A stretch of DNA of 64,000 nt from assembly GCF_006442545.2 (NCBI RefSeq), contig NZ_CP083952.1, positions 5,495,501-5,559,500 of the forward strand, given 5' to 3'. The notes under the pieces are model-generated. The model was not told where the DNA came from and did not search any database. It worked only from the letters and a program-made list of their open reading frames with translations. Within the stretch, counting starts at the first letter, position 1. The number at the start of each line of letters is the position of its first letter. Both the position numbers and the translations under genes were made by a program. This document shows positions 1 to 8,405 of the stretch, one piece after another. This DNA comes from Mesorhizobium sp. B2-1-8 (GTDB lineage Bacteria > Pseudomonadota > Alphaproteobacteria > Rhizobiales > Rhizobiaceae).

Positions 1-267
1 GCCGGCCTCGACGGCATCCGCTCCAAGGCCGATCCCGGCAAGCGCTACGACATCGACATGTACCAGCTCGGCCATACCGTCACGGATGCGCCGAAACTGC
101 CGCTCAACCTGCTCGACGCGCTGCGCGAGTTCGACCACGACAAATCGCTCAAGGCGGCGCTGGGTGAGGAATTTTCGTCGGCATACCTAAAGCTGAAGCA
201 ACAGGAATGGAATTCCTATGCTTCGCACTTCACGCAATGGGAGCGCGACCACACGCTGGACATCTGA
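1..267 (+). CDS. Glutamine synthetase family protein, C-terminal part (GlnT / gamma-glutamylmethylamide synthetase type)
   Basis: Only the last 88 residues lie in the window; the reading frame is open from base 1, so the gene starts upstream. The piece carries the GS C-terminal region with DGIRSKADPGKRYDIDMY followed by a helical end and a WNSYASHFTQWERDHTLDI tail, which I recognise from the rhizobial GlnT and GmaS group rather than GlnA type I. In the N-methylglutamate pathway GmaS ligates methylamine to glutamate in the cytoplasm. Its position 38 bp before soxB-type genes matches known gmaS-mgd loci, which supports that role. An ordinary glutamine synthetase III (GlnT) remains possible, because the catalytic core is outside the window. 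Confidence 0.8.
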   Translation, partial: AGLDGIRSKADPGKRYDIDMYQLGHTVTDAPKLPLNLLDALREFDHDKSLKAALGEEFSSAYLKLKQQEWNSYASHFTQWERDHTLDI

Positions 268-305
268 CCTCCAACGCGTAGGGCGAGTGGCCTTGGAATG
301 ATCTT

Positions 306-1559
306 ATGAAATATTCGATTTTCTCGCTCGCCCGCGCCGCTCTTTCCGGCCACAAGAACTGGCAACGCACCTGGCGCGACGCCGCCCCGAAGGATCGCTA
401 CGACGTGGTGGTCATCGGCGGCGGCGGCCATGGGCTCGCCACCGCCTGGTTCCTGGCCAGCGAGTTCGGCATCAAAAATGTCGCGGTGCTGGAAAAGGGC
501 TGGATCGGCTCAGGCAATGCCGGCCGCAACACCACCATCATCCGCTCCAATTACGGCCTGCCCGGCAACACCGGCTTCTACGAATTGTCGATGAAGCTGT
601 GGGAGCGGATGGAGCAGGACCTCAACTACAACGCGATGGTCAGCCAGCGCGGCGTCATCAACCTCTACCACTCCGACGCGCAGCGCGACGCCTATGCGCG
701 GCGCGGCAACACCATGCGCATCAACGGCATCGACGCCGAACTGCTCGACCTGGCGGCGGTCAAGAAGATGATCCCGTTCCTGAATTTCGACAATGCGCGC
801 TTTCCCGTGCAGGGCGGGCTGCTGCAACGCCGCGGCGGCACGGCGCGGCACGACGCGGTGGCCTGGGGCTACGCCCACGCTGCCAGCGAACTCGGCGTCG
901 ACATCATCCAGAATTGCGAAGTCACCGGCTTTGTCAGGGACGCCAACGGCAAGGTGACCGGTGTCGAGACCTCGCGCGGCAGGATCGGCGCCGGCAAGGT
1001 TGGCCTGGCGGTGGCCGGCTCTTCGTCGCGCGTCGCGGCGATGGCCGGCCTGCGGCTGCCGATCGAAAGCCATGTGCTGCAGGCCTTCGTCTCGGAGGCG
1101 ATCAAGCCGCTCATTCCCGGCGTCATGACGTTCGGCGCCGGCCATTTCTATGTCAGCCAGTCTGACAAGGGTGGGCTTGTCTTCGGCGGGGACATCGACG
1201 GCTACAATTCCTATGCCCAGCGCGGCAACATGCCTGTCATGGAAGATGTCTGCGAGGGCGGCATGGCGCTGATGCCGATGATCGGCCGCGTGCGCCTGCT
1301 GCGCCAGTGGGGCGGCATCATGGACATGTCGATGGACGGCTCGCCGATCATCGACAAGACCCCGGTCGACGGGCTCTACCTCAACGCCGGCTGGTGCTAT
1401 GGCGGCTTCAAGGCGACACCCGGCTCAGGCTTTGTCTTCGCCCATCTGCTCGCCCGCGATGAATCGCATGAGGAGGCCGCCCGCTTCCGACTCGACCGGT
1501 TCCGGTCTGGCGCTGTCATCGACGAAAAGGGCCAGGGCGCCCAACCGAACCTGCACTGA
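306..1559 (+). CDS. soxB: Sarcosine oxidase beta subunit family / N-methylglutamate dehydrogenase subunit A
   Basis: FAD-dependent oxidoreductase of the DAO family, 417 residues, the usual length of SoxB. The dinucleotide-binding motif VVVIGGGGHGLATAW is at residues 34-48. RHDAVAWGYA at residues 181-190 carries the His (182) that anchors FMN covalently in heterotetrameric sarcosine oxidase. The C-terminal NAGWCYGGFKATPGSG segment is the usual flavin-contacting end. The enzyme oxidises the N-methyl group of sarcosine or N-methylglutamate and passes the C1 unit to tetrahydrofolate with its partners. It is first of four subunit genes in the order B-D-A-G. The glutamine synthetase-type gene directly upstream tips the balance toward N-methylglutamate dehydrogenase (MgdA). 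Subunit identity is secure; the substrate is inferred. Confidence 0.88.
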   Translation: MKYSIFSLARAALSGHKNWQRTWRDAAPKDRYDVVVIGGGGHGLATAWFLASEFGIKNVAVLEKGWIGSGNAGRNTTIIRSNYGLPGNTGFYELSMKLWERMEQDLNYNAMVSQRGVINLYHSDAQRDAYARRGNTMRINGIDAELLDLAAVKKMIPFLNFDNARFPVQGGLLQRRGGTARHDAVAWGYAHAASELGVDIIQNCEVTGFVRDANGKVTGVETSRGRIGAGKVGLAVAGSSSRVAAMAGLRLPIESHVLQAFVSEAIKPLIPGVMTFGAGHFYVSQSDKGGLVFGGDIDGYNSYAQRGNMPVMEDVCEGGMALMPMIGRVRLLRQWGGIMDMSMDGSPIIDKTPVDGLYLNAGWCYGGFKATPGSGFVFAHLLARDESHEEAARFRLDRFRSGAVIDEKGQGAQPNLH

Positions 1560-1573
1560 AGGCGGCTGGAACC

Positions 1574-1849
1574 ATGCGCATCACCTGTCCCTTCTGCGGC
1601 GAACGCGAACTCGGCGAATTCACCTACCTCGGCGACGCCAAGCCGGTGCGGCCGGCACCTGGAGCATCGGAAGACGAGGTCTACGATTACGTCTATCTGC
1701 GCGACAATATCGCCGGCGTGATGGACGAGAACTGGTATCACGGCGGCGGCTGCCGAGCCTGGCTGAAGGTCACTCGCAACACGCTGAAACACGAGATTTC
1801 GGCGGTCGAACCGGCCGCTGGTGCTGGGGCGAGGCAGGTTGCGAAATGA
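1574..1849 (+). CDS. soxD: Sarcosine oxidase delta subunit family / N-methylglutamate dehydrogenase subunit B
   Basis: Small 91-residue protein of the SoxD family. It opens with ITCPFCGERELGEFTYLGDA, in which the CPFC pair supplies two zinc ligands; the HGGGCRAWLKVTRNT segment near residues 56-70 supplies the remaining His/Cys ligands. In the sarcosine oxidase heterotetramer the delta subunit is a structural zinc-binding component. It sits 14 bp downstream of soxB and before soxA, the standard order. The gap to soxA is unusually long (226 bp) because an inverted-repeat element lies there. Length and motifs are typical, so the family call is firm. Confidence 0.87.
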   Translation: MRITCPFCGERELGEFTYLGDAKPVRPAPGASEDEVYDYVYLRDNIAGVMDENWYHGGGCRAWLKVTRNTLKHEISAVEPAAGAGARQVAK

Positions 1850-1865
1850 ATATCTTCTGTCAGGT

Positions 1866-2050
1866 TGGCGCTGCCCCTCATCCGCCTGCCGGCACCTTCT
1901 CCCCGTATAGTGACGGGGAGAAGGGAGCTGGCTGCTACTTCGGCGCCCATTCTGCAGCGTCGATGATCGGCGAAACCACCGACGAAGACGTCCTTCTCCC
2001 CGTCACTATACGGGGAGAAGTGCCCGGCAGGGCGATGAGGGGCAGCGCCG
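1866..2050. repeat. Imperfect inverted-repeat element inside the soxD-soxA gap
   Basis: Two arms of about 58 bp face each other. A 28-bp core at 1896-1923 is the exact reverse complement of 1993-2020, and the match extends outward with mismatches to about 1866 and 2050. Each core is itself a hairpin (CTTCTCCCCGT ... ACGGGGAGAAG). The approx. 70 bp between the arms encode nothing recognisable. This resembles the small palindromic elements scattered between genes in Mesorhizobium and other rhizobia. It lies within an operon, so it must be transcribed and could fold strongly in the mRNA between soxD and soxA. Confidence 0.75.
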
Positions 2051-2075
2051 ACCTTCCGATTGTGAGGCGTGCATC

Positions 2076-5057
2076 GTGACTTCCTTTCAACCCAATCGCC
2101 TCACGTCCGGCGGTCTCGTCGACCGTTCGGCGCCGCTGAATTTCAGTTTCGACGGCAAGAGCTTCTCCGGTTTCAAGGGCGACACGCTTGCCTCGGCACT
2201 GGTTGCCAACGGCGTCAAGCTGGTTGGCCGCTCGTTCAAATATCATCGCCCGCGCGGCATCCTGACCGCGGGGTCCGAAGAGCCCAACGCACTGGTCGAA
2301 CTGCGCAGCGGTGCACGGCGCGAGCCGAACACCAAGGCGACGACGGCGGAGCTCTATGAAGGGCTCGACGCCGCCAGCCAGAACCGCTGGCCGTCGCTCG
2401 GCTTCGACGTGATGTCGGTCAACCAACTATTCGCGCCGATCTTCGTCGCCGGCTTCTACTACAAGACCTTCATGTGGCCGGCGAAGTTCTGGGAAGCGAT
2501 CTATGAGCCGGCAATCCGCCGCGCCGCTGGCCTCGGCCGCGCCGCGGGCATCGCGGATCCCGACCATTACGACAAGGCGTGGGCGCATTGCGACGTGCTG
2601 ATCGCCGGCTCAGGCCCGACCGGCCTCGCGGCCGCCCTCGCAGCAGGCCGCAGCGGCGCCCGCGTCATCCTGTGCGAAGAGGATTTTGTCCTCGGCGGCC
2701 GCCTGCTCGCCGATGGCGGCACGATCGACGGCATGCCGGCGGCCGAATGGCTTTCACGGACGCTGGCTGAACTCGGCTCCCTGCCCGACGTGCGCATCAT
2801 GACCCGCACGACGCTGTTCGGCGTCTATGACGGCGGCACCTATGGCGCGATCGAGCGTGTCAACGACCACCTGCCCTCGCCGCCGGAGCACCAGGTGCGC
2901 CAACGACTGTGGCGGATCGTGGCCAAGCGCTGCGTCGTCGCGGCAGGCGCGCTCGAACGGCCAATCGTCTTTGCCGGCAACGACACGCCAGGCGTGATGA
3001 TGGCGTCCGCCATGCGCAGCTATATCACCCGTTACGCCGCGGCACCGGCCAAGCGCATCGCGCTGTTCACCAACAACGAGGATGGCTGGCGCACGGTCGA
3101 GGCGGCACTCGGCGCCGGGCTGCAGGTCGCCGCCGTGATCGATGCGCGCGCGGAAATCTCGCCCGAGCACCGCTCGCTTGCCACCAAGGGCGGCTTTCCC
3201 ATCCTGCATGGCTCCGTCAGCGGCATCGATGGCGGCAAGAATGGCGTGCGCAAGATTTCCGTCTCGCTCACCGGCGGCGCGCGCGCCGAAGTGGAAGCCG
3301 ACGGGCTTGCCGTTTCCGGCGGCTGGAACCCGGCTGTCGGGCTCACCTCCTATCATCGCGGCCGGCCGAAATGGCGCGATGACATCGCCGCCTTCGTGCC
3401 CGACGGCGCGCCTCCGGGAATGGTCGCGGCTGGTGCCGCCAACGGTGCCTTCGGACTTGGCGCCTGCCTGCGCGAAGGATTTGCGGCGGGCGCGGCGGCG
3501 GCACGCGATGCCGGACACGGCAATGGTTCAGGTTCCACGCCGGTCGCCGATGACGAGGCCTTTTCGCTCACACCGCTGTGGCATGTCGCCGGCAAGGGCA
3601 AAGCTTTCGTCGACCAGCAGCACGACGTCACCGCATCGGATATCGAGCTGGCGCAGCGCGAAGGTTTTGAATCGGTCGAGCACCTGAAGCGCTACACCAC
3701 GCTCGGCATGGCGACCGACCAGGGCAAGACCTCGAACGTCGCTGGCCTCGCGATCATGGCGGCGGTCACCGGCAAATCCATTCCAGAGACTGGTACGACA
3801 ATCTACCGGCCGCCCTATGTGCCGGTAGCCATCGGCGCCTTCGCCGGCCATCATCGCGACGAGACTTTTCACGCGACGCGGCTGACGCCGTCGCATCATT
3901 GGGCGGCCGAGCAGGGTGCGATCTTCGTCGACACCGGGCTGTGGAAGCGCGCGCAATGGTATCCGCGCGCTGGCGAGAAGGACTGGCTGGAATCCGTGAC
4001 CCGCGAGGTCAAGGCAGTGCGCAGCGGCGTCGGCTTCTGCGATGTCTCGACGCTGGGCAAGATCGACGTGCACGGCGCGGACGCCGGCGCCTTCCTCGAC
4101 CGCGTCTACATCAACACTTTCTCCAACCTTGCGGTGGGAAAAGCGCGCTACGGGCTGATGCTGCGCGAGGACGGCATCGTCTACGATGACGGCACCACGT
4201 CGCGGCTGGCCGAGGACCACTATTTCCTGACCACCACCACGGCCAAGGCCGGGCTGGTGATGCAGCACCTCGAATTCTGCCGGCAAGTGCTGTTCCCCGA
4301 ACTCGATGTGCAGCTGACCTCGGTTTCCGACCAATGGGCCCAATTCTCGATCGCCGGACCCAAAACGCGTGACCTGTTGAAAGAGATCGTCGATCCTTCG
4401 GAAGATCTTTCCAACGAGGCTTTTCCGTTCATGGGCGCACGCGAAGTTGCGTTGCGCGGCGGCGTCAGGGCGCGGCTGTTCCGCATCTCCTTCTCCGGCG
4501 AAATGGCGTTCGAGATTTCGGTGCCGGCGCGCTATGGCGAGGCGATCGCGCGCAATCTGATGATTGCGGGCCAGCCGTTCGGCGTGACGCCTTACGGCAC
4601 CGAAGCGCTCGGCGTCATGCGCATCGAAAAAGGCCATGTCGCCGGACCGGAACTCAGCGGCACGACAACCGCCACCGACCTTGGCCTTGGCAAGATGATG
4701 TCGACCAAGAAGGATTTCATCGGTCGCGTCATGGCCGGCCGCGAGGCGCTGGTCGCACCGGATCGGCAGGTCGTCGTCGGCATCAAGCCGACCGACAAGG
4801 CGCGGCGCCTGCGTTCGGGCGCGCACATCATTCCGAAGGGGCAGACACCCGGGCCCGGCAATGACCAGGGCTACGTCACCTCGGTCTGCTTCTCGCCGAC
4901 ATCAGACCAATGGATCGGGCTTGCCCTCGTCGAGCGCGGCCGCGAGCGTATCGGCGAGATCGTGCATGCGCACGATCCGCTGCGCGGCGAAGACTATGAC
5001 GTCGAGATTTGCAACCCCGTCTTCTACGATCCAGATGGAGGGCGCCAGCGTGGCTGA
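2076..5057 (+). CDS. soxA: Sarcosine oxidase alpha subunit family / N-methylglutamate dehydrogenase subunit C
   Basis: Protein of 993 residues, normal for SoxA. Domains in order: an N-terminal ferredoxin-like fold (approx. 1-95, containing FKYHRPRGI); a pyridine-nucleotide/flavin disulphide-reductase-like region with VLIAGSGPTGLAAALAAGRS near 175-195 and VVAAGALERPIVFAGN near 288-303; and a C-terminal GcvT-like tetrahydrofolate domain from about residue 590. The subunit binds NAD and folate, collecting formaldehyde as methylene-THF. The start chosen is GTG at 2076, just after the repeat element; no nearer ATG fits the conserved N-terminus. It overlaps soxG by 8 bp, indicating translational coupling. 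Confidence 0.88.
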   Translation: MTSFQPNRLTSGGLVDRSAPLNFSFDGKSFSGFKGDTLASALVANGVKLVGRSFKYHRPRGILTAGSEEPNALVELRSGARREPNTKATTAELYEGLDAASQNRWPSLGFDVMSVNQLFAPIFVAGFYYKTFMWPAKFWEAIYEPAIRRAAGLGRAAGIADPDHYDKAWAHCDVLIAGSGPTGLAAALAAGRSGARVILCEEDFVLGGRLLADGGTIDGMPAAEWLSRTLAELGSLPDVRIMTRTTLFGVYDGGTYGAIERVNDHLPSPPEHQVRQRLWRIVAKRCVVAAGALERPIVFAGNDTPGVMMASAMRSYITRYAAAPAKRIALFTNNEDGWRTVEAALGAGLQVAAVIDARAEISPEHRSLATKGGFPILHGSVSGIDGGKNGVRKISVSLTGGARAEVEADGLAVSGGWNPAVGLTSYHRGRPKWRDDIAAFVPDGAPPGMVAAGAANGAFGLGACLREGFAAGAAAARDAGHGNGSGSTPVADDEAFSLTPLWHVAGKGKAFVDQQHDVTASDIELAQREGFESVEHLKRYTTLGMATDQGKTSNVAGLAIMAAVTGKSIPETGTTIYRPPYVPVAIGAFAGHHRDETFHATRLTPSHHWAAEQGAIFVDTGLWKRAQWYPRAGEKDWLESVTREVKAVRSGVGFCDVSTLGKIDVHGADAGAFLDRVYINTFSNLAVGKARYGLMLREDGIVYDDGTTSRLAEDHYFLTTTTAKAGLVMQHLEFCRQVLFPELDVQLTSVSDQWAQFSIAGPKTRDLLKEIVDPSEDLSNEAFPFMGAREVALRGGVRARLFRISFSGEMAFEISVPARYGEAIARNLMIAGQPFGVTPYGTEALGVMRIEKGHVAGPELSGTTTATDLGLGKMMSTKKDFIGRVMAGREALVAPDRQVVVGIKPTDKARRLRSGAHIIPKGQTPGPGNDQGYVTSVCFSPTSDQWIGLALVERGRERIGEIVHAHDPLRGEDYDVEICNPVFYDPDGGRQRG

Positions 5058-5676
5058 GTTTTTCTGGGAAACCCGCAGTCCGCTTGACCGCGCGCTGGTT
5101 TCGGGACCGTATGGCGCGCAAGGCGAGGCCGGCGTCACCCTGACCGAAATCCGCAATTTCGATCTCGTCCAGGTGATGGCGCGACGCGGCAAGGCGGCCG
5201 AGATGGCCAAGGCCGCCAAGGCGCGCTTTGGGCTTGCTGCGCCGGAAACACCGAAGACGGCTGGAGCAGCCGAAGCCACGCTCATCTGGTCGGGACCGGA
5301 TCAGTTCTTCGTGCTGTCGAAAGGCGGCAGACATCAGGCGGCGTCGCTGTCCCCGGTTTTCGCGGCCTCGGCTTCGCTGTCGGACCAGTCACATGCGCGG
5401 GTGTTGATCAGAATTTCCGGCGCCAAGGCGCGCGCCCTGCTCGCCAAGCTGTCGTCGATAGATCTGTATCCGGCGACGTTCCCGGTCGGAGCCGCGGCAG
5501 CCACCTCGATGGACCACACCAGCGTCACGCTGTGGCGCGGCAACGATGCGCCGGACGGCCAGGCCGTGTTCAACGTCCTGGTGTTCGCGACCTTCGCCGA
5601 AAGCCTGTGGCACACGATGCTGGACTCGGCTGTCGAGTATGGAATCGAGATCGGGCATTCGGAGGACTTGGCGTAG
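5050..5676 (+). CDS. soxG: Sarcosine oxidase gamma subunit family / N-methylglutamate dehydrogenase subunit D
   Basis: Protein of 208 residues beginning at a GTG that overlaps the soxA stop by 8 bp; starting there gives the usual SoxG opening VAEFFWETRSPLDRALV. The body resembles a reduced GcvT fold without an obvious catalytic motif, as expected for this structural subunit (segments LTEIRNFDLVQVMARRG near 30-46 and LIRISGAKARALLAKL in the middle). It completes the B-D-A-G set. The family is poorly conserved, so the call rests on position as much as sequence. Confidence 0.8.
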   Translation: MAEFFWETRSPLDRALVSGPYGAQGEAGVTLTEIRNFDLVQVMARRGKAAEMAKAAKARFGLAAPETPKTAGAAEATLIWSGPDQFFVLSKGGRHQAASLSPVFAASASLSDQSHARVLIRISGAKARALLAKLSSIDLYPATFPVGAAAATSMDHTSVTLWRGNDAPDGQAVFNVLVFATFAESLWHTMLDSAVEYGIEIGHSEDLA

Positions 5677-5782
5677 CACCGCGCTTCTACCGCCGCCTTG
5701 CCAAACTCCGCTCCGCTGCTATTCTTGGTGCTAAAATAATTTCACGCACAGGCAAACTTGTTTCTCGAACCGCAAGGCTGAG

Positions 5783-8152
5783 ATGAGCCAGTCGCCCTAC
5801 CCCGCCGTGACAGCCGGACCGCCCCGGCCAAGCCTGATCCTGCGGCCCGGCCAGATCGCACTGCCGGCCGGCATGGAGCGCTATACCGTACCGGGCAACG
5901 GCGCGGTGCTGATCGAGGTCGAGGCCGGCGATACGATCACGGTTCGCAATGTCGAGGGCGGCCAGGCTTGCGAGTTGCTGGCCTGGGACGAGTCGGGCGT
6001 CACCGATCCCGGCATTCTCGGCGAAAAATCAAACAGCAATGCCGCCGGCATCAAGGCGCTGCTCGCCGACGGCGACGACAGTCTCGGCACACTGCGCCGT
6101 GGCCTCGAGCGTCGCCAGGTTCAGCTCGACCAGGCCAAGGCTGTGCGCGTGTTTGGCGGCACCACTCCGGCCGGTGCCGAGCAGGCATTCGCGATAGCGC
6201 GCGATGGTGCGATGCTGATTGCCGCGCCCGGCGGGCCTATGCTGGTCGACGGCCACGACACGGCGACGCCGCTCAGCGCCATCGTGCGGCGCAACACGAT
6301 CCGCCCGAAAACAAAATCCCGGCTTGCCGATCCACTGGTCGATCCGGTGCTCGATCTGCGCGTCCATTCGGCGACGGCCGAATCCTATTTCGTCAAGGCG
6401 GGCGACTATCTGCAGATCATCGATGTCGACGGGCGCCAGTGCACCGACTTCCAGTGTTTCTCGGCACGCAAACTGGACAAGGGGCTCGACCATCCGCTCG
6501 ACGTCACGACGACGCGCACGCTGATGGGCGCGAGCTATCCGATGCCCGGCCTGCATTCCAGATACTACGACCAGGACATGGAGCCGCTGGTCGAAGTGGT
6601 GCAGGACACGTGCGGCCGGCACGACGCCTTCGCGCTCGCCTGTGCGGCGAAATATTACGACGACATCGGCTATCCCGGCCACACCAACTGCTCGGAGAAT
6701 TTCAACCGCGCGCTTACCGGCAAGGGCGTCAATCCCCGCGCCGGCTGGATGGCGATCAACTTCTTCTTCAACACGGCGATCGACGCGCATGGCGTGATGG
6801 TGTCGGACGAGCCATGGTCCCGGGCCGGCGACTATGTTCTGCTCAGGGCCCTGACCGACATCGTCTGCGTCTCCTCCGCCTGTCCTGACGACACGACGCC
6901 GGCCAATGGCTGGGACCTGACCGACATCCATGTGCGGACCTATTCCGGCCAGCACGAATTCTCGCGAGCGATCGCCAGACGCATGACGCCCGATTCGGAA
7001 CCGAAAATGACCCGCGAGACAGCTTTTCATTCGAGCTTTGCCAAACACACGCGCGACTTCGTCGAGTACAGGGGCTATTGGCTAGCCAACTCGTTCGCCA
7101 AAGAAGGGGCTATCGCCGAATACTGGGCCTGCCGGCAGGACGCGGTGATCATGGACCTGTCGCCGCTGCGCAAATTCGAGGTCACCGGTCCGGATGGCGA
7201 AGCGCTACTGCAATACACGCTGACGCGTGACGTCAAGAAGCTCGGCGTCGGCCAGGTCGTCTACTCCGCCATGTGCTACGAGCATGGAGGCATGATCGAC
7301 GACGGCACGCTGCTGCGGCTCGGCAAGGACAATTTCCGCTGGGTCGGCGGCGACGATCTATCCGGCGAATGGCTGCGCGAGACGGCGACGAAGCTCGGCC
7401 TCAACGTGTTGGTGCGCTCGTCCACCGACCAGATGCACAACATCGCCGTGCAAGGGCCAAAGAGCCGCGACATCCTCAAACAGGTGATCTGGACCTCGCC
7501 GCTGCAGCCATCGATCGAGGAACTCGAATGGTTCCGCTTCGCCGTGGCGCGCATCGGCGGTGGCAACGGCATTCCCATCGTGGTTTCACGCACCGGCTAT
7601 ACCGGCGAACTCGGCTACGAGATCTGGTGCCATCCGCGCGACGCCGAAAAGGTGTTCGACGCCATCTGGGAAGCCGGCCAGCCGCACGGGCTGAAGCCGA
7701 TGGGCCTGCAGGCGCTCGACATGGTGCGCATCGAGGCCGGGCTGATCTTCGCCGGTTACGAATTTTCCGACCAGACCGACCCGTTCGAGGCCGGCATCGG
7801 CTTCACCGTGCCGCTGAAGACCAAGACCGACGATTTCATCGGCCGCGAGGCGCTGATCCGGCGCAAGGACCACCCGCAGACGAAACTGGTCGGCCTCGAC
7901 ATAGACAGCAATGTCGCCGTCGGCCATGGCGATTGCGTCCATATCGGCCGCGCCCAGATCGGCGTGGTCACGTCGGGCATGCGCTCGCCGGTGCTCGGCA
8001 AGACCATCGCGCTGGCGCGGCTCGACGTCACCCATGCGGCAGTCGGCACGGAGGTCGAGATCGGCAAGCTCGACGGCCATGCCAAGCGGCTGCCGGCGCG
8101 GGTCGTGGCCTTTGCCCACTACGATCCGCAGAAGACCAAGCCGCGCTCCTGA
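5783..8152 (+). CDS. DUF1989 (urea carboxylase-associated) - GcvT fusion protein
   Basis: Protein of 789 residues joining two unrelated families. Residues approx. 15-170 look like a diverged DUF1989 copy. Residues approx. 195-395 are a full DUF1989 domain with GDYLQIIDVDGRQCTDFQCF and a His/Cys-rich HTNCSENFN segment suggesting a metal site. Residues approx. 430-780 are a GcvT-type tetrahydrofolate aminomethyltransferase (AVQGPKSRDILKQ, SRTGYTGELGYEIWCHP, GLQALDMVRIEAGLI). Such proteins usually carry the generic name aminomethyltransferase; the reaction is not known to me. It follows the sox/mgd genes by 106 bp and precedes an amino-acid permease, so a role in demethylating an N-methylated compound is a reasonable inference. 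Confidence 0.8.
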   Translation: MSQSPYPAVTAGPPRPSLILRPGQIALPAGMERYTVPGNGAVLIEVEAGDTITVRNVEGGQACELLAWDESGVTDPGILGEKSNSNAAGIKALLADGDDSLGTLRRGLERRQVQLDQAKAVRVFGGTTPAGAEQAFAIARDGAMLIAAPGGPMLVDGHDTATPLSAIVRRNTIRPKTKSRLADPLVDPVLDLRVHSATAESYFVKAGDYLQIIDVDGRQCTDFQCFSARKLDKGLDHPLDVTTTRTLMGASYPMPGLHSRYYDQDMEPLVEVVQDTCGRHDAFALACAAKYYDDIGYPGHTNCSENFNRALTGKGVNPRAGWMAINFFFNTAIDAHGVMVSDEPWSRAGDYVLLRALTDIVCVSSACPDDTTPANGWDLTDIHVRTYSGQHEFSRAIARRMTPDSEPKMTRETAFHSSFAKHTRDFVEYRGYWLANSFAKEGAIAEYWACRQDAVIMDLSPLRKFEVTGPDGEALLQYTLTRDVKKLGVGQVVYSAMCYEHGGMIDDGTLLRLGKDNFRWVGGDDLSGEWLRETATKLGLNVLVRSSTDQMHNIAVQGPKSRDILKQVIWTSPLQPSIEELEWFRFAVARIGGGNGIPIVVSRTGYTGELGYEIWCHPRDAEKVFDAIWEAGQPHGLKPMGLQALDMVRIEAGLIFAGYEFSDQTDPFEAGIGFTVPLKTKTDDFIGREALIRRKDHPQTKLVGLDIDSNVAVGHGDCVHIGRAQIGVVTSGMRSPVLGKTIALARLDVTHAAVGTEVEIGKLDGHAKRLPARVVAFAHYDPQKTKPRS

Positions 8153-8405
8153 CCTGCCCTTTTTGGGTTCGCAAAACGCCCGCCGGCCACGCCGCCGGAC
8201 ACTTTTTCATCCACGCGCGCAAGCGTGATGTGCACGGCTTCACAAATCGCTTGACGTGAAAGCGCGCCGGATCGATCTTCACTCCTAAGAAAAAAATACG
8301 ACTGAGTGGAAACACTGCGGCCGGAACGATCATTTGCCGGGGAGCAAGCTTCGCGTAGCCGAGGCATCGCTGGCGGGGAGCATCGAAAAAGGGGAACTCA
8401 TCGAC

